In this document: positions 53,801 to 62,883 of the stretch, piece by piece
Layout of the letters: each line of letters opens with the position of its first letter
Numbering within the stretch: the stretch's first letter is position 1
Source: Cecembia lonarensis LW9
Lineage (GTDB): Bacteria > Bacteroidota > Bacteroidia > Cytophagales > Cyclobacteriaceae
Direction of reading: 5' to 3'
Assembly: GCF_000298295.1 (NCBI RefSeq)
Contig: NZ_AMGM01000012.1
Coordinates: forward strand, 1-64,000
DNA: 64,000 nucleotides
Notes under the pieces: generated by a model
Databases searched by the model: none
What the model was told of the DNA's origin: nothing
What the model saw: the letters and a program-made list of their open reading frames with translations, nothing else
Made by a program: the position numbers and the translations under genes

Positions 53801-54578
53801 GAAATCCAAAAAACAGCATGAATAGCCGGATAGTAATTAAAATAGCGGCTGTATAAAAAATTGCTGTCCCTCCATGACCTTTTAGCCATATCGTTTTGAC
53901 AAAGCCATAGCCTAATATGAGTACCAAAAACAACAATGAAAAGAAAAAAACAAGAAGGGTAATATTATTTGTTTGTTCTACAGGCTGATAGTCTGGCTCG
54001 AAGCTCACAGAAAAAAGGTAATCCCCTTTTTCGCTAAGAATATCTTCATAACCCTCAATAGGCTGGGCGGCTATATTCAGAAAATCATTACCAAAAATTG
54101 TTTTGTTGAAACCAGACTGAAGAAATTCATTCTGAATTTCCCTTTTAAAATAAAGGGGATAAGTCTGTACCAAGAAGTATCCCTTCTCGTTTCTAGTAAA
54201 TCTCCTGATTTTAGTAAAGAAAATCCCTTGACGATCTTCATATATAAATGGATTGCTTTGCTCTTTTATAACCTCAAAATCCGGAATAAAAGTAAAATCT
54301 GACCAATAGATTAATCTACCCTGATCTTCAAATACAAAGTAGGATTGTTTTGCGTCAATAGATAACCTACTGAATGCCAATGGATCCTCAGGCCGGTTTT
54401 GCATCAACAACTCTATAAAGTCTTCATCGAAATCCTGAAGAATTAAATTTAGCTTAAGGGTAACAGCTTTGGCAAACTTTTCAGAACTCTCCCTTCCGGC
54501 TGAAAAAAAATTTATCGCCAGCAACACCCCAATTGCAAAAATGGCAAGAAGTAGAAGATTTCTTTTTTTCTTTAACAT
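50877..54578 (-). CDS. Large NtrY-like sensor histidine kinase
   Basis: 1233 aa. One N-terminal helix, an extracytoplasmic domain, then a block of about seven helices (about 220-480), a second sensor region (about 490-750), a further helix pair and a dCache-like loop (about 790-930), a HAMP-like linker, HisKA (V-A-H-E-I-K-N-P-L-T-P, about 1023) and HATPase (D-N-G-K-G-I-P, G-S-G-L-G-L-A). The H-E-I-K-N-P-L-T-P box is of NtrY/NtrB type. No response regulator is beside it. ATG at 54578 was chosen because the longer frame runs through the terminator of the upstream gene. Confidence 0.87.
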   Translation of the reverse strand: MLKKKRNLLLLAIFAIGVLLAINFFSAGRESSEKFAKAVTLKLNLILQDFDEDFIELLMQNRPEDPLAFSRLSIDAKQSYFVFEDQGRLIYWSDFTFIPDFEVIKEQSNPFIYEDRQGIFFTKIRRFTRNEKGYFLVQTYPLYFKREIQNEFLQSGFNKTIFGNDFLNIAAQPIEGYEDILSEKGDYLFSVSFEPDYQPVEQTNNITLLVFFFSLLFLVLILGYGFVKTIWLKGHGGTAIFYTAAILITIRLFMLFFGFPQNYFDFELFDARQYASSWLNPSLGDLLLNILCLAVLFSMILAYSRMKGFLSRVAELEIYFHRWFFLVLIFTISLFLLVIFYGLYINILSNSQWELNILSLPSLNYLKIISLLIIFIGAASYILFSILGLSLLLGNIKEDKLYALKVLLIYSIPIVVLLLVFNWVHLLAFISHVIFLISIITFDLHKNIFKIGLNTFLTFFFACMITAIIAGIAAHDVYLNKQLQSKFRFGTQQLAENDVMAEFFLSDIMERIREDLFIKNVLTDPFQSKEQIERKIRRVHMTNYFDQYALRVKVFSPLGENVLTRNDDETLETLRFSYVKSDYVTSIRDLYFIKGNEENIGNQYFAFVPIYREDFLIGTVYLELKQLRILPGSVFPKLLMDKNYMASINEKNYDYAVFQDNDLLYSVGVFNYRALDFASLLSASELFGTGIYRKGYHHLGVSSGDKTIIVSSPIYPLYYILADISLFFLSFILLTLISLGVYALARGLKTFEFNYATKLQMYLNFAFFFPILIISAIILGLLTSSYQEELHRQYFQKATLIKDNLAGMMERMQAGVADRDDFIEMVNSLASTTNLEINVYDNNGYLMTSSQLNIFDKRVLTKNINPKAIVNLVEGQNNLALIQEQVGSLNYKTVYAAVRSSDGQNIQAIVSIPFFESENELDMLIADVLSNILNIFVLVFIIFLFVSYFVSKNLTFPFKLLTQKLKVTDLENNEPMYWPAKDEIGLLVNEYNNMLYKLESSKNVLASTEKESAWREMAKQVAHEIKNPLTPMKLTLQHLLRLQSEGKLDDVQKLKKPIETLIHQVDTLSDIATSFSTFAKMPLPKNEVMDFRKVVHDTLELFKNREKGTISFEDFSQSEKLLVMGDDHLFGRVISNLIINGIQSVEEPVKPEIKVFLKEKEGKVILEIEDNGKGIPEELKDKIFMPNFSTKSEGSGLGLAIAKRGVETAGGRIWFDTNLGEGSVFYLEFQLVK

Positions 54579-54593
54579 ATGGAGCTTAAAAGT

Positions 54594-54628
54594 AAAAAAG
54601 CAAAGTTTGAATGTCAACTTTGCTTTTT
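54594..54628 (-). terminator. Terminator after the small CxxC membrane protein gene
   Basis: AAAAAGCAAAGTT (54595-54607) pairs with AACTTTGCTTTTT (54616-54628), loop 8 bases, T run on the minus strand. It separates the oxidase cluster from the kinase gene. Confidence 0.85.
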
Positions 54629-54631
54629 ATA

Positions 54632-54901
54632 TCAGAATTTATCCCCGTGAAAGATAAATTTGGTTTTCCTCTTTTTTGCGTTCCTGTACCACAGAAAACC
54701 AATTACCATCGCAATCAAATACGGCATGGTCAACAAGTACAAAATACCTGTGTTAAGACCTGCACCTATGCTGGTCTCTCCATTACTCACATTATTCTCT
54801 ACAGTTGCCCTACACATGGCGCACTGCGCATACAAAGATGACACATTCACCATGAGATTAATTAGCATAGCAATAAAGGATATTTTAAATACTTTAATCA
54901 T
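54632..54901 (-). CDS. Small membrane protein with CxxC motif
   Basis: 89 aa. An N-terminal signal or anchor, then a short loop starting Q-C-A-M-C-R-A-T-V-E-N-N, a second helix (I-L-Y-L-L-T-M-P-Y-L-I-A-M-V-I-G-F) and a basic tail. Not a family I can name. Its place after SCO and DUF420 genes and the CxxC near the membrane surface suggest a part in oxidase assembly. Confidence 0.65.
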   Translation of the reverse strand: MIKVFKISFIAMLINLMVNVSSLYAQCAMCRATVENNVSNGETSIGAGLNTGILYLLTMPYLIAMVIGFLWYRNAKKRKTKFIFHGDKF

Positions 54902-54933
54902 TACTTTATCAACGTAGCTTTCTTAAAATTAGT

Positions 54934-55488
54934 TTAAAAGTTATAGTAAGGGCTGATCATAAGATACACCAACACACCGGTAACTGTCACGTATAACCAA
55001 ATGGGATAGGCAAACTTAACGATTTTTCTGTGCTTTGCTCGCTGATCGGTATACCCATAGTAATAGGCCAACAATATAGGAAATAAGGCTATAGCTGCCA
55101 GGATGATATGGCTGATCAAAATGAAATAATAAACAGGCCTGATCCAACCTTCGCCCCCAAAAACTGTACTTTCTGCTGCTGCATGATAGATAACATAAGA
55201 CACCAAAAACACAGCACCCAAACCAAAAGCAACTGTCATGGCTGCCCTGTGCAAAGCAATATTGTTTTGCTTTATAAACACCAATGCCATTATCAAGGCT
55301 ACTGTAGCAGCTGTATTAATGACAGCATTCAAATGGGGTAGAAAAAACACCCATTCACTTGCTACATCAATCTTAGATGGCATAAAGAGCAGCACTGCTA
55401 CAACAAGAGGTACAAGGATTGCTATCACGGTAATTAATGTGATAATACCCTTGTTATCCTGATTCTGAATTAAACTATTGTTTTCCAT
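54934..55488 (-). CDS. DUF420 membrane protein
   Basis: 184 aa with five helices. Conserved His residues in L-P-H-L-N-A, A-L-H-R and S-H-I-I-L-A are the DUF420 (YozB/CtaM-like) pattern; related proteins help the assembly of caa3-type oxidases. Its start overlaps the end of the SCO gene by 14 bases. Confidence 0.85.
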   Translation of the reverse strand: MENNSLIQNQDNKGIITLITVIAILVPLVVAVLLFMPSKIDVASEWVFFLPHLNAVINTAATVALIMALVFIKQNNIALHRAAMTVAFGLGAVFLVSYVIYHAAAESTVFGGEGWIRPVYYFILISHIILAAIALFPILLAYYYGYTDQRAKHRKIVKFAYPIWLYVTVTGVLVYLMISPYYNF

Positions 55489-56143
55489 GTAATAAGATTT
55501 TCGTCTCTAATATCAAAAGATCTACATCTTCTCGGTTAGTACCACTGTAATAGCCTCTGATCCTACCCAATTCATCGATTAGAACAAACTTGTCGCTATG
55601 AACAAAGTCATCCGGCTCCCCATAGCCATCAATGGTTGGAAGAATAAACCCACATCTTGCCAAATTATAAATTTCTTCCTTATCTCCTGTAAGGAAGTGC
55701 CATTTCCCAGGAGTTGCATTATGCCTCTCAGCATAATCCCTCAAAACTTCAGGTGTATCATACTCAGGGTCTATGGAAATAGAATAAATTTGAACCTCCT
55801 CAACATTCCGGAAAGCATCATCCACCCTTTCCATTTCCGTTGACATTACAGGGCATATACTGGGACAAGATGTGAAAAAGAAATCCACTATTGTGATTTT
55901 TCCTTGCATTTCTTGTCTACCTAATGGTAAATTATCGTGAGAAATCAATTCAAAATCCGGAATGTAGTGTTGGCCAGTTTCATTCACTTCACACTCACCA
56001 AATGGGTTTTCAACACCATCTTCAAAGAGAATGGGAATGTCATAGTGGTTTGTGCCAAATGTTTTCAAAAAAACGATTATCAGCACGGGAACCATGAGAA
56101 TGCATACTAAGACCAAACCCTGAAGAATTCTAATACCTTTCAT
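55475..56143 (-). CDS. SCO1/SenC family copper chaperone
   Basis: 222 aa. N-terminal membrane anchor, then a thioredoxin-like domain with Cys93/Cys97 (C-P-S-I-C-P) and the distal His in V-H-S-D-K-F. It delivers copper to the CuA site of oxidase subunit II. An extra Cys51 lies in the linker. It follows a terminator behind cox4, so it may have its own promoter or depend on read-through. Confidence 0.92.
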   Translation of the reverse strand: MKGIRILQGLVLVCILMVPVLIIVFLKTFGTNHYDIPILFEDGVENPFGECEVNETGQHYIPDFELISHDNLPLGRQEMQGKITIVDFFFTSCPSICPVMSTEMERVDDAFRNVEEVQIYSISIDPEYDTPEVLRDYAERHNATPGKWHFLTGDKEEIYNLARCGFILPTIDGYGEPDDFVHSDKFVLIDELGRIRGYYSGTNREDVDLLILETKILLHGKQ

Positions 56144-56164
56144 AATTGACCTTTTATCTATAAC

Positions 56165-56205
56165 AAAAAATTAGGTTGGAGATTCACTCCCCAACCTAAT
56201 TTTTT
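56165..56205 (-). terminator. Terminator after the oxidase structural genes
   Basis: AAAAAATTAGGTTGG (56165-56179) with CCAACCTAATTTTTT (56191-56205), an 11-base loop, and T runs on both sides. Confidence 0.88.
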
Positions 56206-56222
56206 TATTTATTGGAAGGAAA

Positions 56223-56552
56223 TTACCACCTCAACAGAAAGATGTCAGCGCCTTCCCTCATCAATGCGATCACCAACCATACAAGGAATATCAGTGGTAC
56301 AACGATGGAATAGAATAGCGGCTTTGCTTCTTCCCCAAGGTGCATGAAATCCATCATGATATACTTTGCTTTCCAAATCGTAAGTCCTACGAATATAAGA
56401 TAAAGTAGGATACCTCTAGGCAGGGTAAAAGCAAAGAAGAATTCAATTGAAGTCAACACCAAAAGGATGAGCGCAGTCTTCCATATTTTTTTTATTTTTT
56501 CCTCATTTCTAGGAATAACTTCCAAAGAGGACTTGTTTTCTTGTAGTGCCAT
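56223..56552 (-). CDS. Cytochrome c oxidase subunit IV
   Basis: 109 aa, three helices: a small structural subunit of the caa3-type oxidase. The K-A-K-Y-I-M-M-D-F-M-H-L motif after the second helix is typical of the bacterial COX4_pro family. Last structural gene, 19 bases behind subunit III. Confidence 0.85.
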   Translation of the reverse strand: MALQENKSSLEVIPRNEEKIKKIWKTALILLVLTSIEFFFAFTLPRGILLYLIFVGLTIWKAKYIMMDFMHLGEEAKPLFYSIVVPLIFLVWLVIALMREGADIFLLRW

Positions 56553-56571
56553 TATAATATAATTTAATACC

Positions 56572-57348
56572 TTAGATCAAATAGAAGAAAGTAAATACGA
56601 ACACCCATACCAGGTCAACAAAGTGCCAGTATAAACCGATTTTTTCAACCATTTCATAGTGACCTCTTCTTTCATACACGCCGACAGCTGCTTGATAAAA
56701 AGCAAGAAACAGTAAGAAAACACCAATAGTAACATGAAATCCATGGAAGCCTGTAATGAAAAAGAACAACTGAGCAAAAGCAGCAGGTCCATATTCATTT
56801 ACAAATAAATTGGCTCCATAAACTGTTTCTGTTACCACTTGCCCCATCCTGTTTACGTAGGTCAACATTGAACCGCCATCGGTTCCATGGATAAAGTGGG
56901 ACCACTCCCAAGCCTGACAGCTTAAGAAAGTAATACCTCCCAAGAGCGTCCATAATAACCATTTTACAACATCTTTTTTATCGTTTCTATGTCCTGCTTC
57001 CACCGCCAATACCATGGTCACTGAACTCATGATCAAAATGAAGGTCATTAAGCCTACAAAAGCCAATGGAATATGAACACCGTGGAAAAAAGGAATAGCA
57101 TCAAAAACCATTTCTGGTACCGGCCAGTATTCATTTGAACCTACAAAAACATCATCTGGACCTGCATATCCAGGGTAACTTACCCTAATTGCAGCATAAG
57201 CCACCAAAAAGGCTGCAAATGTGAATATATCAGACAGAAGGAAAAACCACATCATAAGTTTTCCATAACTGGCTTTCAGCGGCTCATTACCACCTCCCCA
57301 GATTCCTCTTTTAGGGCTCAAGCCCACAGCAGTTGCAGTCGTTGACAT
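56572..57348 (-). CDS. ctaE: Cytochrome c oxidase subunit III
   Basis: 258 aa, seven helices. W-F-F-L-L-S-D-I-F-T-F, E-W-S-H-F-I-H-G and G-F-H-G-F-H-V-T-I-G plus Y-W-H-F-V-D-L-V-W are family signatures. One of two subunit-III-type genes in a row (the other is at 57376), a common pattern in Bacteroidota oxidases. Confidence 0.92.
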   Translation of the reverse strand: MSTTATAVGLSPKRGIWGGGNEPLKASYGKLMMWFFLLSDIFTFAAFLVAYAAIRVSYPGYAGPDDVFVGSNEYWPVPEMVFDAIPFFHGVHIPLAFVGLMTFILIMSSVTMVLAVEAGHRNDKKDVVKWLLWTLLGGITFLSCQAWEWSHFIHGTDGGSMLTYVNRMGQVVTETVYGANLFVNEYGPAAFAQLFFFITGFHGFHVTIGVFLLFLAFYQAAVGVYERRGHYEMVEKIGLYWHFVDLVWVFVFTFFYLI

Positions 57349-57375
57349 AGTCTATTAATTAACAGTATACAAATT

Positions 57376-57957
57376 TTAATGATTCAATAATAAGAACATA
57401 AAGAGATAAAGCCAAAGCCCTCCAAGAAAATGCCAGTAGGTAACGCACATTTCCATGGCATTCATATTTCTAGAATGGACCTTATATCCAAAGGACGAAA
57501 TTAATACAATAATCAGAAATATCACACCACTGATAAGGTGGATTGCATGCAAACCGGTAAATACATAAAGAAATGACCCTGCAGGATTCCCTACAAAGAA
57601 TACTTCTCGGTCTACCAAGGCCACCCAACTGTACCATTGCATTATGAGGAACACAACTCCCAAAATCGAGGTTACAATCATTCCAACCTTTAACTTAGAC
57701 AGTTCATCCTTTTTCGCTGCAAGATAAGCGAAGTGAAGTGTCAAGCTACTGACCACAATTACGATGGAACTATACCAGAAGATTGAAGGGAGTTCAAACT
57801 CCAACCAATTTCCTTCTGCCTGCCTAACAATATATGCACTGGTAAGGGAAGCGAAAATCATTACCACGCTCACTATGAACAACCACAATGCAAACTTTTT
57901 TGGATGCATGGCTATGGGCTGTTCAGCACCTTCTATGTATGCGAATTTTTCTTCCAT
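57376..57957 (-). CDS. Second cytochrome c oxidase subunit III-type protein
   Basis: 193 aa, five helices, the short form of the subunit III family. H-P-K-K-F-A-L-W-L-F-I near the front, T-G-L-H-A-I-H-L-I-S-G and Y-W-H-F-L-G-G-L-W at the end. It lies between ctaB and the full-length subunit III gene, separated by 27 and 3 bases. Confidence 0.88.
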   Translation of the reverse strand: MEEKFAYIEGAEQPIAMHPKKFALWLFIVSVVMIFASLTSAYIVRQAEGNWLEFELPSIFWYSSIVIVVSSLTLHFAYLAAKKDELSKLKVGMIVTSILGVVFLIMQWYSWVALVDREVFFVGNPAGSFLYVFTGLHAIHLISGVIFLIIVLISSFGYKVHSRNMNAMEMCVTYWHFLGGLWLYLFMFLLLNH

Positions 57958-57960
57958 TTT

Positions 57961-58863
57961 TTATACCTTATCCAACAAATACGCTATTTGCACAATTGGC
58001 AAATACAGAAACGAACCAAACATGATTTTCAAGGCAGACTTCCTGGAACAATCTTTCATTAATGAAAATGTCTGAGCTAAAAACAGGACCCCACAAATTG
58101 TGGCTACAATTCCGGAATTGATTCCAGTTAAACCAAAATAGGTTGGCAACAAACCCAGTGGCAAAAGAAATAACGTATAAATCATTATTTGGATAGCCGT
58201 ATTAAGGTCTTTTTTACCCCCACTAGGTAATAATTTAAAACCAGCTTTTTTATAGTCTTCATCACTCACCCATGCGATGGCCCAGAAATGAGGAAATTGC
58301 CAGATAAATTGGATTCCAAACAGGATCAAAGCTTCATGGCCTATCATACCTGTAGCAGCAGTCCAACCCAACAAAGGAGGCATTGCTCCGGGTATTGCAC
58401 CAACAAAAACGGCAATAGGACCAACCCTTTTTAATGGCGTATACACAAAAATATACAGAATCATACTTAATACACCTAAAGCTGTAGTAAGTGGATTTGT
58501 AAATAGCCACAAAATGGTGATTCCAGATATACCAGTTATAAAGGTGAACCAATAAGCCTCAAGCAAAGAAATTTGATTTAATGGAAGGGGACGATTTTGT
58601 GTACGCTTCATTAATTTATCAAAATCCTTTTCTAAAATTTCATTAGCCGCTCCAGAAGCTCCAGTGATTAGGAAACCTCCCCAGACTAAGGCAAAAAAGG
58701 CACCCCAGGAAAAGAAAGACCCTGAATCTCCAAGGATGAAACCAAATGCAGCAGAGAATGTAACTAAGGCACTTAATCTGAATTTGATTAATTCATAATA
58801 AGCACCAAGCCTTGAGGATATTAATTCTGCAAATGAAGTGTCAGATATATTAAGCGCTCTCAT
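57961..58863 (-). CDS. ctaB: Protoheme IX farnesyltransferase (heme O synthase)
   Basis: Adds a farnesyl chain to heme b to make heme O. 300 aa, about eight helices. N-E-x-x-E-x-D-F-D-x-x-M-x-R-T-x-x-R-P-L-P (N-E-I-L-E-K-D-F-D-K-L-M-K-R-T) is the prenyl-diphosphate site; D-E-D-Y-K-K-A-G is the second conserved loop. Overlaps ctaA by 4 bases. Confidence 0.95.
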   Translation of the reverse strand: MRALNISDTSFAELISSRLGAYYELIKFRLSALVTFSAAFGFILGDSGSFFSWGAFFALVWGGFLITGASGAANEILEKDFDKLMKRTQNRPLPLNQISLLEAYWFTFITGISGITILWLFTNPLTTALGVLSMILYIFVYTPLKRVGPIAVFVGAIPGAMPPLLGWTAATGMIGHEALILFGIQFIWQFPHFWAIAWVSDEDYKKAGFKLLPSGGKKDLNTAIQIMIYTLFLLPLGLLPTYFGLTGINSGIVATICGVLFLAQTFSLMKDCSRKSALKIMFGSFLYLPIVQIAYLLDKV

Positions 58864-59942
58864 GAAACGATTTTTTCAACTTTCAACTTTTTTTGATCCT
58901 TTAGCAATAAAAGGATGACAAATTGAATCCCAATAATCAAGGATCCAAACAACAAATGGAGCGGCTGAAGGAAGGCTGGAATAGCAAAATAAGCCATTCC
59001 GACACCGGTTGCTATTTCTAGCATTACTACCAGCCCATAGGCCTGAGTCCATTTAAACAGGCTAACATTTCTAAGACTGTGCTTGTATACTTTAAAGATA
59101 AACCAAAGCGTAAATCCTAGTAAAATCAAGGAATAAGAACGGTGAATAAGGAACGGCAAACCAAGCATATCAACCCACTCACCTCGTAACATATTACCCA
59201 TTTGAAAGGCAACAGTATCTACCGCTTCCCGGACTTGTGTTCCAAGCACAACCTGTACGACCATCAACACAATACTGACCAACATAATCCAATACAAAAG
59301 TGATGCTTTTTCGGTTTTAAACTTTATTTCGTTTTTCAACCTATAAGATCGATAATGTATGTATAACAATAGGCAGACAATTAATAGAGCCAGCAACATA
59401 TGAATGGTGATCATCCAAGGCAATAAATTAGTGGATACCACAATGGATCCTATCCAAGCTTGAAAGAGCACCAAAACCAAATTAAAGAAGGCTAAAACTG
59501 TAATACCTCTATCCAAGGGCCATAATGCCAAGGAACGATAAAAGGTAAACAAAACCAGTAAACCAATGACCGCGCCTATAAGACGGTTCACGTATTCTAT
59601 CCAAGTCTTTACAGCATTGAATTCCTCTTCAATTAAAATGGTCGGATCATTTTTGATCTCTTCGGCTTTATTATGGAAGCCTAAACTAGCCAATTGAGCT
59701 GCGAAACTTTCGTTTTTCTTAACCCTTTTGGCTAAGTAAATGTCCTGATAATCATTTGGGAGCTGATCCACATGTGTTGGTGGAATCCAGCTCCCAAAAC
59801 ATTTTGGCCAATCAGGACAGCCCATTCCAGAACCTGTACTACGGACTATACCACCGACTAATATTAGAAAATAAACAGCTAGCACAGTTATCAATGAGAT
59901 ACTGCGAAATCTGCTTATATTTTTAAACTTGTTTTGCTTCAT
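58860..59942 (-). CDS. ctaA: Heme A synthase (COX15/CtaA)
   Basis: Oxidises heme O to heme A. 360 aa, eight helices in two half-repeats, with heme ligand His residues (E-Y-V-N-R-L-I-G, I-H-M-L-L-A, I-H-R-S-Y-S, L-H-L-L-F-G). T-G-S-G-M-G-C-P-D-W-P-K-C-F-G is the extracellular Cys pair. ATG at 59942 overlaps the end of ctaD by 20 bases. Confidence 0.95.
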   Translation of the reverse strand: MKQNKFKNISRFRSISLITVLAVYFLILVGGIVRSTGSGMGCPDWPKCFGSWIPPTHVDQLPNDYQDIYLAKRVKKNESFAAQLASLGFHNKAEEIKNDPTILIEEEFNAVKTWIEYVNRLIGAVIGLLVLFTFYRSLALWPLDRGITVLAFFNLVLVLFQAWIGSIVVSTNLLPWMITIHMLLALLIVCLLLYIHYRSYRLKNEIKFKTEKASLLYWIMLVSIVLMVVQVVLGTQVREAVDTVAFQMGNMLRGEWVDMLGLPFLIHRSYSLILLGFTLWFIFKVYKHSLRNVSLFKWTQAYGLVVMLEIATGVGMAYFAIPAFLQPLHLLFGSLIIGIQFVILLLLKDQKKLKVEKIVS

Positions 59943-61812
59943 TGGCAACTAATTCAGTTTCTTCATCAGCCATAATTTCCTTCTCAAGTTTCACCAATTC
60001 CTGCTCATGAGGAAGGTTGGACTCAGGAGTGGCAGATAAAGGAACTGTTTGAGGTATAAAGTCCTCCTTAGCACCAGGCTTGGAATAATCATATGGCCAT
60101 CTGTACACCGTAGGAATTTCACCAGGCCAGTTACCATGTCCAGGATGAAGTGGGGTTGTCCACTCCAAGGTGGTCGATCTCCAAGGATTCAGAGAAGCCA
60201 CCCTGCCTCTATACATGGAATAGAAGAAATTGAATACAAAGATAAACTGTGCAGCAAAGGTTATGATTGCAGCAACAGAAACAAACATATTCAAGTCAGT
60301 ATACATGTTGGAGAATTCAAAACCAGTCCAAGAATAGTATCTTCTTGGGAAACCAGCGATACCTATGTAGTGCATTGGGAAGAAAACCAAATAAACACCT
60401 ATAAAGGTCAACCAGAAGTGAATATAACCTAGTCTTGCATCCATCATTCTACCAAACATTTTAGGGAACCAATGATAAACACCAGCCATAAGACCAAAGA
60501 ACGATGCAGAGCCCATTACTAAGTGAAAATGGGCGACAACAAAATAAGTATCATGTAGCTGGATATCTATTGCAGAGTTACCTAAGAAAATACCAGTAAG
60601 ACCACCAGATATAAAGAAGGATACAAGACCTATTGAAAACAACATTCCAGGAGTAAATATCAAATTACCTCTCCAAAGTGTAGTTAGATAATTAAACACT
60701 TTTACCGCAGACGGGATCGCAATAATCAAAGTCAAGAACATGAAGATAGATCCCAAGAAAGGGTTCATACCAGACACGAACATATGATGCGCCCATACTA
60801 CAAAAGACAAGATGGTAATACCAAGCATGGATATTACCATAGCTTTATATCCAAATATTGGTTTTCTAGAATTCGTAGCTATAATCTCCGAAGTAATACC
60901 TAGTGCTGGCAACAAAACAATATATACTTCAGGATGTCCTAAGAACCAGAATAAATGCTGATACAATACCGGACTACCGCCTGTGTTAGGCAACGCTTCA
61001 TTACCAATATATATGTCTGATAAATAAAAGCTAGTACCAAAACTTCTGTCAAAAACCAAAAGTAATGCGGCTGAAAACAAAACTGGAAAGGATAGTAGAC
61101 CAATGATAGCTGTCAAAAAGAAAGCCCATATAGTCAAAGGAAGCCTAGAAAAAGACATACCTTTTGTCCTTAAATTGATGACAGTAGTAATGTAATTTAT
61201 ACCGCCCAACAAGGAAGATGCTATGAAAAATGTCATAGCGATCAACCATAAAGTCATACCCAACCCAGATCCAGGCATAGCTTGTTCAAGTGCAGAAAGT
61301 GGCGGATAAACCACCCAACCACCTGAAGCTGGACCAGTTTCAATGAATAAAGATATGAACATAATCACGCTGGAAACGAAGAAAAACCAGTATGACAGCA
61401 TATTCATGAAACCTGAAGCCATGTCCCTCGCACCAATCTGCAAAGGAATAAGGAAATTAGAAAAAGTACCACTGAGCCCGGCTGTTAATACAAAGAACAC
61501 CATAATCGTACCATGCATTGTAACCAAAGCAAGGTAAAATTCTGGGTCCAAAGCACCGTCAGGGGTGATCCATCCACCAAGAAGTGGTCTTAACCACTCC
61601 AGGTTCATATCAGGAAAACCTAATTGCAATCTGAAAATTACAGATAATAATCCACCAATAAATGCCCACAACATACCGGTAATCAAAAATTGCTTACCGA
61701 TCATTTTGTGATCTGTTGTAAAGATATACTTGGTGATAAAATTATCGTGATGCTCATGATCATGATGATCATGGGCCGTAGCACTGTGTGTAGCTGTGTT
61801 AGCTGTTGCCAT
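59923..61812 (-). CDS. ctaD: Cytochrome c oxidase subunit I
   Basis: Catalytic subunit of the heme-copper oxidase; reduces O2 to water and pumps protons. 629 aa, 12 helices. Heme and copper ligands are in M-H-G-T-I-M, G-H-P-E-V-Y (His-Tyr cross-link and gating Glu, type A), W-A-H-H-M-F and Y-F-V-V-A-H-F-H-L-V. A His-rich N-terminal segment (about 8-22; T-A-H-D-H-H-D-H-E-H-H-D) comes before the first helix. Confidence 0.97.
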   Translation of the reverse strand: MATANTATHSATAHDHHDHEHHDNFITKYIFTTDHKMIGKQFLITGMLWAFIGGLLSVIFRLQLGFPDMNLEWLRPLLGGWITPDGALDPEFYLALVTMHGTIMVFFVLTAGLSGTFSNFLIPLQIGARDMASGFMNMLSYWFFFVSSVIMFISLFIETGPASGGWVVYPPLSALEQAMPGSGLGMTLWLIAMTFFIASSLLGGINYITTVINLRTKGMSFSRLPLTIWAFFLTAIIGLLSFPVLFSAALLLVFDRSFGTSFYLSDIYIGNEALPNTGGSPVLYQHLFWFLGHPEVYIVLLPALGITSEIIATNSRKPIFGYKAMVISMLGITILSFVVWAHHMFVSGMNPFLGSIFMFLTLIIAIPSAVKVFNYLTTLWRGNLIFTPGMLFSIGLVSFFISGGLTGIFLGNSAIDIQLHDTYFVVAHFHLVMGSASFFGLMAGVYHWFPKMFGRMMDARLGYIHFWLTFIGVYLVFFPMHYIGIAGFPRRYYSWTGFEFSNMYTDLNMFVSVAAIITFAAQFIFVFNFFYSMYRGRVASLNPWRSTTLEWTTPLHPGHGNWPGEIPTVYRWPYDYSKPGAKEDFIPQTVPLSATPESNLPHEQELVKLEKEIMADEETELVANEAKQV

Positions 61813-61827
61813 AATTTGATAATTTAA

Positions 61828-62862
61828 TTACTTATGTTCGCTGATTGTAATTTCAGCCAATTCTTTTAACTCTTCAGGAAGATCTGCTACCAAAGAAGGA
61901 TTATTGACAATGTAAGGTTTTTGTTCTGCCATCCACTTTCTAAATTCGTCAGGCTCAACCACCCTAATCTCCTTTCTCATTGAGAAATGGCCTCTTCCGC
62001 ATATTTCTGTACATGCTATTTCATATACAAAATCTGGATCGTTAAGCTCTGCCCTCATTTCTTCAGTAGTTTTAGTAGGCATAAACCAAAATCTGGTCGG
62101 CATACCTGGAACAGCATCCATTTTCAAACGCATGTGCGGTGCAAATACAGAGTGCAAAACATCTCTAGCTCTAATTTTGAACAATACAGGCTCACCTTTA
62201 GGAATGACAACAACAGGAGACATAAAATCATCCAATGCATTTTTATCCGTAAAGTCTACACCTGAGACATTGGTAGCGGAAGTAAGTCTGTAATCGTGAT
62301 CGCCCAAAACATTATCCATGCCGGGGTACCTTACTTCCCATGCAAACTGATACCCCATAATTTCAACAACATGGGAGTTTTCGGGCGCAGGAGCAGTGAT
62401 GTCGGACCATGCTTTCCATCCACCAATCACAAGTAGAGCCAATACTACTGCTGGAACAGTAGTCCAAATCACCTCAAGTTTGTTGTTGTCAGGATAAAAA
62501 TCAGCCTTTCTGTTTTCTTGGTACTGATACTTATACGGAAACCAGAATAATAGAATGTGTGTGATTATAAACACAACACCAGTAACTGCCATGGTTATCC
62601 AAAAAAGCTGATCCGTAATTACACCGTGCTCTGATGCCACGGGTAGGTTATAGTTATCAAACTCTTTAATGGAATACCAGAACATTAAACCTCCTGCCCC
62701 AACAAGGAACAGGACAAACATGAAGGCATTCACTTTATTACTTCCGGTAGCGACCTTCTTGTCACTGCCTTTCATAACAGAAACTAATGTCTGTATCCTA
62801 TATACCATCCAAATGATGGACAATAATAAAAGGATACCAACTGCAATAAGAAATCCGTACAT
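61828..62862 (-). CDS. ctaC: Cytochrome c oxidase subunit II
   Basis: 344 aa. Three N-terminal helices (one more than usual), then the CuA cupredoxin domain: a H-S-V-F-A-P-H-M-R-L loop (CuA His) and C-T-E-I-C-G-R-G-H-F-S-M (Cys, Cys, His, Met). It has no fused cytochrome c domain, so electrons must come from a separate carrier, for example the ACIII cytochromes or the lipoprotein cytochrome at 21.9 kb. Confidence 0.96.
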   Translation of the reverse strand: MYGFLIAVGILLLLSIIWMVYRIQTLVSVMKGSDKKVATGSNKVNAFMFVLFLVGAGGLMFWYSIKEFDNYNLPVASEHGVITDQLFWITMAVTGVVFIITHILLFWFPYKYQYQENRKADFYPDNNKLEVIWTTVPAVVLALLVIGGWKAWSDITAPAPENSHVVEIMGYQFAWEVRYPGMDNVLGDHDYRLTSATNVSGVDFTDKNALDDFMSPVVVIPKGEPVLFKIRARDVLHSVFAPHMRLKMDAVPGMPTRFWFMPTKTTEEMRAELNDPDFVYEIACTEICGRGHFSMRKEIRVVEPDEFRKWMAEQKPYIVNNPSLVADLPEELKELAEITISEHK

Positions 62863-62883
62863 AATGATTGTTTTTTCGGATAA